Assembly (NCBI RefSeq): GCF_004364935.1
Contig: NZ_SOBT01000008.1
Location: forward strand, 995,534-1,059,533
Length of the DNA stretch: 64,000 nucleotides
Direction: 5' to 3'
Source of the DNA: Panacagrimonas perspica
GTDB taxonomy: Bacteria; Pseudomonadota; Gammaproteobacteria; Nevskiales; Nevskiaceae
Position numbers and translations under genes: made by a program. The first letter of the stretch is position 1, and each line of letters begins with the position of its first letter. The notes under the pieces were generated by a model. The model ran no database searches. It saw only the letters and a program-made list of their open reading frames with translations, and was not told the DNA's origin. Below are positions 44,795 to 53,264 of the stretch, piece after piece.

Positions 44795-45634
44795 CTAGTC
44801 CGAGTTCGACGGAATGCCGGGATCGGAGGGTCCGTCCGGGGGCGGCTCCACGATGGGATCGGAAGACGGATCGCGCGTTGGGGGCTGATCCGGTTGATTC
44901 ACCGCGCGGCCTGATGTGCCGACATCCGCCGCCGAGGCGGGCAGCAGCCCTTCCCGCATGGACCGACCCGAGCTCGTGGAAAATCCTCCTGAGGCAGCCA
45001 GGGCTGCCTGAGGCGTGCGGAACAGAAAGCGTAGTTCGCCCCAGTCCTTGGTCACCAAAGTGATTTCAACCGCGATCGGCGGAGGAAAGGCAGCGGGGTT
45101 ACTTGATTGACCTGCTTCCGAGCGAGGCCACTCGGCCTGCCATTCATGGCCGTTGTCCATGAAGCGCCAGCGAAGCTCCTGAACCTCCTTGAGCAGTGCG
45201 AGTTCGGTCGGCTCCGCCTTGTCCGGCAGATCCAGCGCAGGCCAGGTCGAGCGCAGCAGCACGTGATCCTTCACCCGATAGCTGACGCGTTCCAGGCTCG
45301 AGCGGCTCGAACCCATCGGATTGCGCATTCCGCCGCGCACGAGGGTCAGGATCTCGTCGCGATTGAACGACAGCGGTGCACGCGCATCGCCGAATTGGTC
45401 GCGTGCCGGGCGATCACGCACGTTCTGGAAGTCCTGGCGCAGTCGCATGAAGGCGCGTTGCAGATCGGCGGTGCGCTGCATCGAATCTTCCACGCCACGG
45501 CGAAGCTTCAGGACGCTGTTGAGGCCGCCATAGGCCATGGCCGCCATGACGGAAAACACCAGCAGGACCACGATGATCTCGATCAGCGTGAAGCCGCGCG
45601 GGTGAAGGCGAGACAAAGGGGAGGGCGTGCTCAT
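44795..45634 (-). CDS. gspJ: Type II secretion minor pseudopilin J
   Basis: 279 aa from MSTPSPLSRLHPRG; the longer frame is not conserved. Prepilin cleavage before FTLIEIIVVLLVFSVMAAMAY (Glu+5 present), then the beta domain (FMRLRQDFQNVRDRPARD). The extended Pro/Ser/Asp-rich C-terminal tail of about 60 residues (GRAVNQPDQPPTRDPSSDP) is longer than usual. The ATG overlaps the gspI stop by one base. Confidence 0.92.
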   Translation of the reverse strand: MSTPSPLSRLHPRGFTLIEIIVVLLVFSVMAAMAYGGLNSVLKLRRGVEDSMQRTADLQRAFMRLRQDFQNVRDRPARDQFGDARAPLSFNRDEILTLVRGGMRNPMGSSRSSLERVSYRVKDHVLLRSTWPALDLPDKAEPTELALLKEVQELRWRFMDNGHEWQAEWPRSEAGQSSNPAAFPPPIAVEITLVTKDWGELRFLFRTPQAALAASGGFSTSSGRSMREGLLPASAADVGTSGRAVNQPDQPPTRDPSSDPIVEPPPDGPSDPGIPSNSD

Positions 45635-46053
45635 TACTGCGCCAGAAACCCGGTGACCTGCGCGAGCGCGCCTTCCTTCTCGGTCTGCGTCGGACTGCGC
45701 ACCTCGATGTCGACACGAAGCAGGCGCGAATCCTGGGTCTTGACGATGGCCATGTCCCAGCGCCATTCAATCCCGCTCATCTCGGCCTTCCCATCGGAAC
45801 GGCCGGTGTCCGGCGGCTCGGTCTGCAGCTGCAGTTCGGCCAGCCGGTTATGTGCAACCCACATCGCCACGGTCTTCTGCTTGAGATAGCCGGCATTGCT
45901 CGCCTGCCGCGCCATCGCGCCGATGACCGCAGCCATCGCGATGGCCAGCACCGCCACGGCGACGAGCACTTCGATCAGCGTGAAGCCGGCGTCACGACGC
46001 CGTACGACGAGCCAGAGCGAGGAGCGAGCGGCGCGGCGCTTGCGCAGACTCAT
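45634..46053 (-). CDS. gspI: Type II secretion minor pseudopilin I
   Basis: 139 aa. Basic leader then DAG before FTLIEVLVAVAVLAIAMAAVI (Glu+5), followed by KQKTVAMWVAHNRLAELQL, the conserved AxxxAxNxLxE region of GspI. Overlaps gspH by ATGA. Confidence 0.93.
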   Translation of the reverse strand: MSLRKRRAARSSLWLVVRRRDAGFTLIEVLVAVAVLAIAMAAVIGAMARQASNAGYLKQKTVAMWVAHNRLAELQLQTEPPDTGRSDGKAEMSGIEWRWDMAIVKTQDSRLLRVDIEVRSPTQTEKEGALAQVTGFLAQ

Positions 46054-46730
46054 TTGCTCTTGTCGTCCGCGATGTTGAGCCGCTTCGAAGTGATTTCGCC
46101 CATCGCGTTGGCTTCGAGCCGGTAGTAGGTCGGCAGATCCTTGAGCTTCAGGTCCAGCGTGAACGCCGTCATCTCGCCGGACGACAGGATCAGCACCTGT
46201 GGCTCGATCACCTTGTCGTCATCGTCGTTGAGCTTGAGCGCCGCCGAGGACTTCTTCTTGCCCTCTCCGTCCTCGCCCTTGGTTTCGACCGGTGCCGGCT
46301 GCGCAGGTTTCACCAGACGCCCGTCGATGCGCAGTTCCAGATAGAACGGAGGGGGGATGGCGCGCCGGCGAAACGTGGGTTCCTCGACCAGCTTCCATTC
46401 GCCTGTCACGGTATCCGGCGTCAGGAACTCGAAGCCCGGGATCGTATGGCGAAAGCCGATCTCGAGACCCAGCGCCTGCGCCTCGTCCGACGCCATGCGC
46501 AGGAGTTGTTCGAGACGCCGGGATTCGGCCTGCATGCGATCGTCGACGGCACGCCCCTTGATGCTCAGACTCACCATCGTGGCCAGCACGCCGATGATGA
46601 CCATCACGATCAGGATCTCGATGAGCGTGAAGCCCACGGCCCGCGGACGGGCACGATGAGCCTGCGCCCGCCGTTCGACGTCGCGGTACGACAGAAAAGC
46701 GGAGGGGCCTGCGAAGCCGCGGTCTAGCAT
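46050..46730 (-). CDS. gspH: Type II secretion minor pseudopilin H
   Basis: 226 aa, longer than typical. The long leader before AVG/FTLIEILIVMVIIGVLATMV suggests the true start may be downstream of 46730. Beta domain includes EAQALGLEIGFRHTIPGFEFL. An acidic/Lys insert (ETKGEDGEGKKKSS, KLNDDDDK) is unusual. Lies 25 bp after gspG. Confidence 0.9.
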   Translation of the reverse strand: MLDRGFAGPSAFLSYRDVERRAQAHRARPRAVGFTLIEILIVMVIIGVLATMVSLSIKGRAVDDRMQAESRRLEQLLRMASDEAQALGLEIGFRHTIPGFEFLTPDTVTGEWKLVEEPTFRRRAIPPPFYLELRIDGRLVKPAQPAPVETKGEDGEGKKKSSAALKLNDDDDKVIEPQVLILSSGEMTAFTLDLKLKDLPTYYRLEANAMGEITSKRLNIADDKSK

Positions 46731-46755
46731 TCAGGCGGCATGCCGAGCGCGGGTC

Positions 46756-47202
46756 TCAGCCGCCCAGATCCCAGTTGCCGATGTCGGCAGCCGAACCTTC
46801 ACCGCCCGGGCGGTTGTCAGAGCCGAGCGAGAAGATGTCCATCGCCCCCTTCACGCCGGGGGAGAGGTACTGGTACGGATTGCCCCAGGGATCCTTCGGC
46901 ATCTGTCCGAGGTAACCGCCAGCCTTCCAGTTCTTGGCGGGCGGTTCGCCCGACGGCTGGGTGACCAGCGCTTCGAGACCCTGCTGGGTGCTTGGGTAGA
47001 CGAAGTTGTCGAGGTTGTAGAGGTTGAGCGCGCCCTCGATAGAGCGGATGTCCTGCTTGGCGCGCACGATGCGGGCGTCGTCCGGGCGGTTCATGATGCG
47101 GGGCACGACAACGGCGGCGAGGATTCCGAGAATCACGACGACGACCATGATTTCGATCAGCGTGAAGCCGAGGTTCGCGCGAGGGCGCAGCTGCTTTTTC
47201 AT
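46756..47202 (-). CDS. gspG: Type II secretion major pseudopilin G
   Basis: 148 aa from MKKQLRPRANLG. Prepilin cleavage before FTLIEIMVVVVILGILAAVVVPRIM. The conserved Asp-rich and Ca-site region GLEALVTQPSGEPPAKNWKAGGYLGQMPKDPWGNPYQYLSPG is intact. Main subunit of the pseudopilus. First gene of this minus-strand block; gspC, D, E and F are not in the window. Divergent from the rhombosortase gene with only a few dozen bases between starts. Confidence 0.96.
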   Translation of the reverse strand: MKKQLRPRANLGFTLIEIMVVVVILGILAAVVVPRIMNRPDDARIVRAKQDIRSIEGALNLYNLDNFVYPSTQQGLEALVTQPSGEPPAKNWKAGGYLGQMPKDPWGNPYQYLSPGVKGAMDIFSLGSDNRPGGEGSAADIGNWDLGG

Positions 47203-47217
47203 GTTGCGTAAGGCGAT

Positions 47218-47844
47218 GTGGCCGCGGAAATGCGTACGAGAATGATAACAGCGCCCTTGTTGCAGAGTTCCGTACGAGCTTGGCTGCCGGTGCTGGTGAT
47301 CGCGCTGGTAGCGACGATTCTGGAGGGATTTGGCGACTCGGCTCGCCGCCTTCTCTCCTTCGATCGTGCGGGGCTCGCATCCTGGGAGTGGTGGCGCCTG
47401 CTGACCGGCCACTTCGTTCATCTGGGCGGGTACCACCTGGGCTTGAACCTGCTCGGCCTGCTCGCGCTGCAAGTCTTGTGTCCGAAGCCCGTGCGTGCGC
47501 GCGAATGGGTCCTGAGGGTGATCTGGCTGGCGCTGTTCGTCAGCATTGCGCTGTATGCGGCGGCGCCCACGGTGGGCAATTACGTCGGTTTTTCGGGCGT
47601 GCTGCATGGCTTGTTCGTCCTCGGCCTGGTTCCGATGGCGCGGGAGGGCGACCGCATTGCGCTCGTCTGCCTGCTCTATCTGATCGGCAAGATCGTGTGG
47701 GAACAGGTCATGGGCGCACCGGTGTCCGACGAGCATGCGATCGGGGGACATGTAGTGACGCTGGCACACTTGTTCGGCACACTCGCCGCCCTCGTATATG
47801 GATTCGCATTCGGAACGTTCCGAACGGGAGTGAAGACGCAGTGA
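47218..47844 (+). CDS. rrtA: Rhombosortase (rhomboid-family intramembrane protease)
   Basis: 208 aa; in-frame ATGs at 47230 and 47242 may be the real start. Six hydrophobic helices. Rhomboid motifs: WWRLLTGHFVHLGGYHLGLNLLGL (the HxGxxHxxxN signature of rhombosortases) and the catalytic Ser in YVGFSGVLHGLFVLG, with a later His in AIGGHVVTLAHLFG. Rhombosortases process the GlyGly-CTERM tails of type II-secreted proteins. Its position divergent to gspG fits that role. Its stop overlaps the fabD GTG. Confidence 0.88.
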   Translation: MAAEMRTRMITAPLLQSSVRAWLPVLVIALVATILEGFGDSARRLLSFDRAGLASWEWWRLLTGHFVHLGGYHLGLNLLGLLALQVLCPKPVRAREWVLRVIWLALFVSIALYAAAPTVGNYVGFSGVLHGLFVLGLVPMAREGDRIALVCLLYLIGKIVWEQVMGAPVSDEHAIGGHVVTLAHLFGTLAALVYGFAFGTFRTGVKTQ

Positions 47845-48767
47845 AGTACGCCTTGTTGTTTCCGGGCCAGGGTTCGCAGTCCGTTGGAATGCTCGCCGCG
47901 CTCGGCGTGCCTGAAATTGCGCAGACGTTCGGCGAGGCATCCGACGTGCTCGGCTGGGATCTCGCCAAACTGGTGAAGGAAGGCCCCGCCGAAGAGCTCA
48001 ATCGCACCGAGAAGACGCAGCCCGCATTGCTTGCGGCGGGTGTTGCGGCGTGGCGCCACTGGAAGAGCCTGGGCCTCGCGGCCCCGGCCGCGATGGCCGG
48101 TCACAGCCTCGGCGAGTACGCCGCACTGGTGGCGGCAGGAAGCCTCGATTTCGCGGATGCCCTGAAGCTCGTCGAGCTGCGGGGTCAGTTGATGCAGGCA
48201 GCGGTACCGGCCGGTACGGGCGGCATGACCGCCATCGTGGGCATGGAAGACGCCGCCGTCGATGCGCTTTGCGCGTCCTGCCCGGATGGCGTGCTCGAGC
48301 CGGCCAATTTCAATGCGCCGGGACAGGTGGTCGTGGCGGGCGAGATCCGCGCGCTGGACTGGCTCGACGCCAATGGCAAGAGCAAGGGCGCGCGCATGGT
48401 CAAGCGCCTTGCGATGTCGGTGCCGTCGCACTGCTCGCTGATGCGCGGCGCCTCCGACAAGCTGGCCGAGGCACTGGCGAAGATCGTCGTGAAGACGCCG
48501 TCGGTTCCGGTGCCGCACAACCTCGATGCGACGAGCCGCTCGGACGCCGACGGTATCCGTGCCGCGCTGGCGGCTCAGCTCTACCAGCCGGTTCGCTGGA
48601 CGCAGACGGTGCAAGGCCTGCAGGCGCAGGGCATCACCCATCTGTTCGAATGCGGACCGGGCAAGGTGCTCGTGGGCCTGAACAAGCGCATCGCCGATGG
48701 ACTGACGTCCATCGCGCTGGAAGATCCCGCCGGACTCGCGCAGGCTGCGCAGCTCGTCCGCGGCTAG
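47841..48767 (+). CDS. fabD: Malonyl-CoA:ACP transacylase
   Basis: 308 aa from GTG overlapping the rhombosortase stop (GTGA). FPGQGSQSVGML at the N-terminus, nucleophile motif GHSLGEYAAL, RGQLMQAAVP, PSHCSLM (catalytic His) and FECGPGKVLVGL. Loads malonyl groups onto ACP for fatty-acid synthesis. First gene of the fab block. Confidence 0.97.
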   Translation: MKYALLFPGQGSQSVGMLAALGVPEIAQTFGEASDVLGWDLAKLVKEGPAEELNRTEKTQPALLAAGVAAWRHWKSLGLAAPAAMAGHSLGEYAALVAAGSLDFADALKLVELRGQLMQAAVPAGTGGMTAIVGMEDAAVDALCASCPDGVLEPANFNAPGQVVVAGEIRALDWLDANGKSKGARMVKRLAMSVPSHCSLMRGASDKLAEALAKIVVKTPSVPVPHNLDATSRSDADGIRAALAAQLYQPVRWTQTVQGLQAQGITHLFECGPGKVLVGLNKRIADGLTSIALEDPAGLAQAAQLVRG

Positions 48768-48776
48768 GAGAACGAC

Positions 48777-49514
48777 ATGAAGCTGCAGGGTGAGATTGCG
48801 CTGGTCACGGGCGCGAGCCGCGGCATCGGCCGCGCGATCGCGGAACGTCTGGCCGCCGAAGGCGCGAAGGTGGTCGGTACGGCAACCAGCGAAGCCGGTC
48901 GCGCGGCGATCTCGGCGTGGCTCGAGCCGATGGGCGGGCAGGCGCGCGTCCTGAACGTCACCGACGCGGCGGCGAGCGAGGCCCTGGTCGAGGAAGTGGG
49001 CAAATCCCTGGGCCCGATCACCGTGCTCGTGAATAACGCCGGCGTCACGCGCGACACCTTGCTGCTGCGGATGAAGGACGAAGATTGGGATGCCGTGCTC
49101 GCCACGGATCTCACGTCGGTGTTCCGGCTGTCGCGCCTCGTGCTGCGCGGCATGATGAAAGCGAAGAAGGGACGCATCGTGTCGATCGGTTCGGTCGTCG
49201 GCTCGATGGGCAACCCGGGGCAGGCCAATTACTGCGCCGCCAAGGCGGGCGTCATCGGCTTTTCGAAGTCGCTGGCGCGCGAGATCGGTTCGCGCGGAAT
49301 CACGGTCAACGTCGTGGCTCCCGGCTTCATCGACACGGACATGACCAAGGATCTCGGCGAGGCCGCGCGCACCGCCTTGCTCGGCCAGGTGCCGATCGGC
49401 CGCCTGGGCTCTCCGGCGGACATCGCTTCGGCCGTGGCGTTTCTTGCATCACCCGAAGCGGGCTACATCACGGGTGAGACACTGCACGTCAATGGTGGTA
49501 TGCACATGGGCTGA
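48777..49514 (+). CDS. fabG: 3-oxoacyl-[ACP] reductase
   Basis: 245 aa classical SDR: TGASRGIGRAIAERLA, NNAGVTRDTLL, catalytic Ser in GSVVGSMGNPGQANYCAAKAG with the YxxxK pair, and the C-terminal TGETLHVNGGMHM, all diagnostic of FabG. NADPH-dependent reduction of 3-oxoacyl-ACP. Good AGGAG box 8 nt before the ATG. Confidence 0.97.
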   Translation: MKLQGEIALVTGASRGIGRAIAERLAAEGAKVVGTATSEAGRAAISAWLEPMGGQARVLNVTDAAASEALVEEVGKSLGPITVLVNNAGVTRDTLLLRMKDEDWDAVLATDLTSVFRLSRLVLRGMMKAKKGRIVSIGSVVGSMGNPGQANYCAAKAGVIGFSKSLAREIGSRGITVNVVAPGFIDTDMTKDLGEAARTALLGQVPIGRLGSPADIASAVAFLASPEAGYITGETLHVNGGMHMG

Positions 49515-49553
49515 CGCCCATACGTGCGCGTCTTCATCTGGAATGTGATTTGC

Positions 49554-49582
49554 TGGCCTTGCCCTAGGTCGGCCCGTACAAT
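49554..49582 (+). promoter_or_regulatory. Possible acpP promoter
   Basis: The 104-bp gap between fabG and acpP has a TACAAT hexamer (49577-49582) in -10 position, 36 bp before the ATG. The -35 region is weak (TGGCCT at 17-bp spacing). A separate promoter for abundant ACP is common in other bacteria; an AGGGGAG box lies just before the ATG. Confidence 0.35.
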
Positions 49583-49618
49583 ACCGCGGCTTAAACCAAC
49601 CCCCAGGGGAGTTTTTAC

Positions 49619-49861
49619 ATGAGCAGTCTCGACGAGAAGGTCAAGAAAATCATTGCGGAGCAGCTGTCGGTCGCGGAAGACCAGATCACCCCGAACGCGT
49701 CGTTCGTGGAAGATCTCGGTGCCGACTCGCTGGATACCGTAGAGCTGGTGATGGCACTCGAGGAAGAGTTCGAAATCGATATTCCTGACGAGGAAGCCGA
49801 GAAGATCGTGACCTTCCAGGACGTGTTGAATTACATCAAGACTCACACCAACCAGGCCTGA
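49619..49861 (+). CDS. acpP: Acyl carrier protein
   Basis: 80 aa, acidic. The phosphopantetheine attachment motif [12 protein letters not shown] has Ser37. Near-identical in plan to E. coli AcpP ([11 protein letters not shown] ... [16 protein letters not shown]). Strong Shine-Dalgarno AGGGGAG. Carries growing acyl chains for FabF, FabG and others. Confidence 0.98.
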   Translation: MSSLDEKVKKIIAEQLSVAEDQITPNASFVEDLGADSLDTVELVMALEEEFEIDIPDEEAEKIVTFQDVLNYIKTHTNQA

Positions 49862-49889
49862 GCGCCTGCACGAGGATTTCAGCCGACAC

Positions 49890-51137
49890 ATGAGCAGCCG
49901 CCGGCGCGTCGTCATCACCGGTCTGGGCATCGTGTCCCCGGTCGGGTCCAGTCTCGACCTGGCTTGGTCGAACATCCTTGCCGGCAAGTCCGGCATCGTT
50001 CCCATCACCAAGTACGATGTCTCTCTGTACACCACCCGGTTCGCCGGGCTGGTGTCCGAAGACTTCAAGCCGGAATCGGCGATGGGGCCGAAGGAACTTC
50101 GGAAAACCGATCCCTTCATCCACTACGGGGTTGCCGCCTGCAAGCAGGCGCTGGCGGATGCGGGAATCGAGATCACCGAGGCGAACCGCGAGCGCATTGG
50201 TGTGCTCGTGGGTTCGGGTATCGGCGGTATCGGCAAGATCGAAGATGAGGTGGAATCGCTGCACAAGGGTGGACCCAAAAAGGTCTCACCCTTTTTCGTG
50301 CCCGGTTCAATCATCAACATGGTGTCGGGCTACGCCTCGATCGAGATGGGGATCGCGGGGCCGAGTTTCGCCACCGTCAGCGCGTGCACGACGGCTGCGC
50401 ACAGCATTGGCGTGGCCGCTCGCCTGATCCAGGCGGGCGACTGCGACATTTGTCTGGCCGGCGGCGCCGAGGCGGGCTCGAGTCCGGCTGGCATGGCGGG
50501 CTTCTGCCAGGCGCGCGCGTTGTCGACGCGCAATGACGATCCGCAGCGTGCGAGTCGTCCGTGGGACAAGGATCGTGACGGCTTCGTGCTGGGGGATGGC
50601 GCAGGCGTCCTGGTCCTCGAGGATTACGAACAGGCGACTGCACGTGGCGCCCGCATCTACGCGGAGCTGATCGGTTTTGGCATGTCCAGCGACGCGTACC
50701 ACATCACGCTGCCGCCGGACGATGGCAATGGTGCGAGGCGCGCCATGGTCAACACGCTGAAAGATGCCCGGATCAATCCCGAGCAGGTCGACTACGTCAA
50801 TGCCCACGGTACTTCGACGCCGGCGGGCGATATCGCAGAAACGATGGCGATGAAGGGCGCGTTCGGTGATCACGCCCGCAAGCTTGCGGTCAGCTCCACC
50901 AAGTCGATGACGGGGCACCTGCTCGGCGCCGCGGGCGGAATCGAGGCGGTGTTCTGCTGCCTGGCGCTGCGCGACCAGGTCATTCCTCCGACGATCAATC
51001 TCGATAACCCGGGTGAGGGATGCGACCTCGACTACGTGCCGCATACGGCACGCCAAGCCAAGCTCGACATCGTGCTTTCGAACTCCTTCGGGTTCGGCGG
51101 GACCAACGGAAGCCTCGCGTTCGCGAAGTTGAAGTAA
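49890..51137 (+). CDS. fabF: 3-oxoacyl-[ACP] synthase II
   Basis: 415 aa. Catalytic triad motifs: Cys in [12 protein letters not shown], His in [11 protein letters not shown] and His in [14 protein letters not shown]-terminal [15 protein letters not shown] and C-terminal [12 protein letters not shown] are typical. Elongating condensing enzyme important for membrane unsaturated fatty acids. 28 bp after acpP. Confidence 0.97.
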   Translation: MSSRRRVVITGLGIVSPVGSSLDLAWSNILAGKSGIVPITKYDVSLYTTRFAGLVSEDFKPESAMGPKELRKTDPFIHYGVAACKQALADAGIEITEANRERIGVLVGSGIGGIGKIEDEVESLHKGGPKKVSPFFVPGSIINMVSGYASIEMGIAGPSFATVSACTTAAHSIGVAARLIQAGDCDICLAGGAEAGSSPAGMAGFCQARALSTRNDDPQRASRPWDKDRDGFVLGDGAGVLVLEDYEQATARGARIYAELIGFGMSSDAYHITLPPDDGNGARRAMVNTLKDARINPEQVDYVNAHGTSTPAGDIAETMAMKGAFGDHARKLAVSSTKSMTGHLLGAAGGIEAVFCCLALRDQVIPPTINLDNPGEGCDLDYVPHTARQAKLDIVLSNSFGFGGTNGSLAFAKLK

Positions 51138-51150
51138 CTCCTCAACGCGC

Positions 51151-52455
51151 ATGAACTTGCGCGTTGAAGTATCTGGGCCTGTTGATCTTTTAGAAGTTCA
51201 CCGTCGAGACCCCAAGACCTTTCCCTATCTGCTGGAGAGCGCTGCCGCGCACCCGCAGGCCGGGCGTTACGACATCCTTTTCGGGTTTCCGGGCGAACGG
51301 CTGTCGGGGGAGGCCGGCTTCCGGGAAATGTCCAGTGCGTTCATGGACTTGGAGAAAGAACCTCGAAACGATCTGCCTTTTGTGGGCGGCTGGTTCCTGT
51401 TGCTGGGATACGAGTCGGCCCGCTGGATCGAGCCGTCACTGCGGCTGCCGAAATCGCCGTTCCTTTTGCCCGATTTTCTGGCGGTGCGCTGCTCCGGCGC
51501 GATCATCAACGACCGCGAACGAGGCGTGACGGTGCTCGTTTCGGAAGGCTCGCATGAGTTGATAAACTACATGAAGAATATTATTCATGTAGATGATAGT
51601 TATGCAAAACAGCTTGAAGAAAAACTGGTCGACCGTATCGTCGAAGACGATGACGCGCCTTTCCTGGACGGAGTCGAGCGGATCCATCGCTATCTGCTCG
51701 CGGGCGACATTTTCCAGGTCAATCTGTCGCGGGCGTGGCGTGCGGATTTGCGCCGCGACCGCAGCTACCTCGACGTCTACCAGCGACTGCGACGGCACAA
51801 CCCGTCTCCGTTCGCAGGCTTGGCCGTCGAGGACGGCGTGGCGGTCCTGAGTTCTTCACCAGAGCGGCTCGTGCAGTCCGAGAACGGCTGGGTGCAGACA
51901 CGGCCGATCGCCGGCACCCGGCCGCGTGTCGCCGGCGAAGACGACGCCGCGATGCGGGCGCAATTGATCGGGAGCCTCAAGGAGCGCGCCGAGCACGTGA
52001 TGCTGATCGATCTCGAGCGCAACGATCTGGGGCGGGTCTGCGAACCGGGCAGCATCGAGGTCAGCGAACTGATGGCGCTCGAGTCCTACGCCCATGTTCA
52101 TCACATCGTGTCCAACGTTCGCGGGCGGCTTCGCGCCGACGTCACGTCGGGCGACATCCTGCGCGCCGTGTTCCCGGGAGGCACGATCACCGGATGTCCG
52201 AAGGTGAGGGCGATGGAGATCATCGCCGAGCTTGAAGGCGTCGGCCGCGGCCCTTACACCGGTGCAATGGGATATCTCTCGCGCAGTGGCCGGCTCGATA
52301 CCAACATCCTGATCCGCAGCCTCGTGGTGCAGGATCGGCAGGTGAGCTTTCGGGCGGGCGCCGGCATCGTCGCGGATTCGCAACCGCGGGCCGAGTTGGC
52401 GGAGACGCGCGCAAAGGCACGCGGGATGCTGTTGGCCCTGGGCGAGGGACACTGA
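51151..52455 (+). CDS. pabB: Aminodeoxychorismate synthase component I
   Basis: 434 aa, TrpE/PabB fold. Conserved DIFQVNLSR, SPERLVQ, RPIAGTRPR (the Lys/Ala-to-Ile-Ala-Gly position that separates PabB from TrpE), LIDLERNDLGRV, YAHVHHIVSNVRG, FPGGTITGCPKVRAMEII and FRAGAGIVADS. Makes aminodeoxychorismate for folate with a separate PabA. An AT-rich insert with a perfect 9-bp inverted repeat interrupts the otherwise high-GC gene near 51567-51592. Stop overlaps pabC (TGATG). Confidence 0.94.
   Translation: MNLRVEVSGPVDLLEVHRRDPKTFPYLLESAAAHPQAGRYDILFGFPGERLSGEAGFREMSSAFMDLEKEPRNDLPFVGGWFLLLGYESARWIEPSLRLPKSPFLLPDFLAVRCSGAIINDRERGVTVLVSEGSHELINYMKNIIHVDDSYAKQLEEKLVDRIVEDDDAPFLDGVERIHRYLLAGDIFQVNLSRAWRADLRRDRSYLDVYQRLRRHNPSPFAGLAVEDGVAVLSSSPERLVQSENGWVQTRPIAGTRPRVAGEDDAAMRAQLIGSLKERAEHVMLIDLERNDLGRVCEPGSIEVSELMALESYAHVHHIVSNVRGRLRADVTSGDILRAVFPGGTITGCPKVRAMEIIAELEGVGRGPYTGAMGYLSRSGRLDTNILIRSLVVQDRQVSFRAGAGIVADSQPRAELAETRAKARGMLLALGEGH
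51567..51592. repeat. Inverted repeat in an AT-rich patch within pabB
   Basis: Arms CTACATGAA (51567-51575) and TTCATGTAG (51584-51592), loop GAATATTA. It sits in a stretch of about 80 bp (51555-51640) whose codons (ATA, ATT, AAT, TAT, AAA) differ sharply from the rest of the gene; the encoded NYMKNIIHVDDSYAK lies in a linker between conserved blocks. Confidence 0.85.
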
Positions 52456-53264
52456 TGCTGTTGTTCAACGGCGAGAAGACCGAAGGGCCTTGGACCGGGA
52501 CGCGTGCGCTCCATTACGGGGACGGCGTCTTCCGGACCGGCCTCGTGCTCGACGGCAAGTTGATCGATCGCGAACACCATCTCCGCAAGCTCGCCGTCGA
52601 TGCCGAACGCCTCGACCTGGAAGTCTCGAGCGAGCTGGCCGGCGAGATCGATCGCACATGCGCGGCGACGCCGGACGGTGTTCTGAAGATCGTGCTGAGC
52701 CGGAGCGACTCCGGGCGGGGATATCGGCCCGCGGGCAAGGCTTGCGACCGCATCCTGCAGATCGGGCCGCTGCCGGATCAGTCGCATGGACTCTGGGAGC
52801 AGGGAATCGATCTGGGCTGGAGCAAGGTGTTGCTGGGAATCCAGCCGCGCCTTGCCGGCATCAAGCACCTCAACCGCCTGGAGCAGGTCCTCGCGAGTCG
52901 CGAATGCCCGGCCGATCGGCACGAAGTCATCCTCTGCGACGCCGAAGGGCGTGTGAGCGGAGGAACCCGCACGAACCTGTTCTTCGTCATCGACGGAATC
53001 CTGGTGACGCCCGATGTCTCGACGGCCGGTGTCGCGGGCATGATGCGGGACAAGGTCATCGAACTTGCGCGAAGCACCGGCGTGGGCTGCGACGTCGGCC
53101 TGATCTCGCCCGACGAGATCCGCCACGCCAGCGAAGGCTTCGTCACCAACAGCCTCGTCGGAATCTGGCCGGTCCGTCGAATCGGAAGCATCGAACTGGA
53201 ATCGCCGGCCCCGATCACCCGTGATCTGCGCGAGCGACTGCAACATCCGTGGAGCGGACGATGA
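52455..53264 (+). CDS. pabC: Aminodeoxychorismate lyase
   Basis: 269 aa class IV aminotransferase fold. LHYGDGVFRTGLV at the N-terminus, the PLP Lys in RLAGIKHLNRLEQVLA, and EVILCDAEGRVSGGTRTNLFFV. Converts aminodeoxychorismate to 4-aminobenzoate plus pyruvate. Start overlaps pabB; stop overlaps mltG (ATGA). The pabB-pabC-mltG order is usual in Gammaproteobacteria. Confidence 0.95.
   Translation: MLLFNGEKTEGPWTGTRALHYGDGVFRTGLVLDGKLIDREHHLRKLAVDAERLDLEVSSELAGEIDRTCAATPDGVLKIVLSRSDSGRGYRPAGKACDRILQIGPLPDQSHGLWEQGIDLGWSKVLLGIQPRLAGIKHLNRLEQVLASRECPADRHEVILCDAEGRVSGGTRTNLFFVIDGILVTPDVSTAGVAGMMRDKVIELARSTGVGCDVGLISPDEIRHASEGFVTNSLVGIWPVRRIGSIELESPAPITRDLRERLQHPWSGR

Noticed and set aside
49550-49582. 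A consensus -35/-10 promoter TTGCCC-TACAAT before acpP
   Set aside because: The spacer is only 12 bp; kept only as a weak promoter call based on the -10 hexamer.
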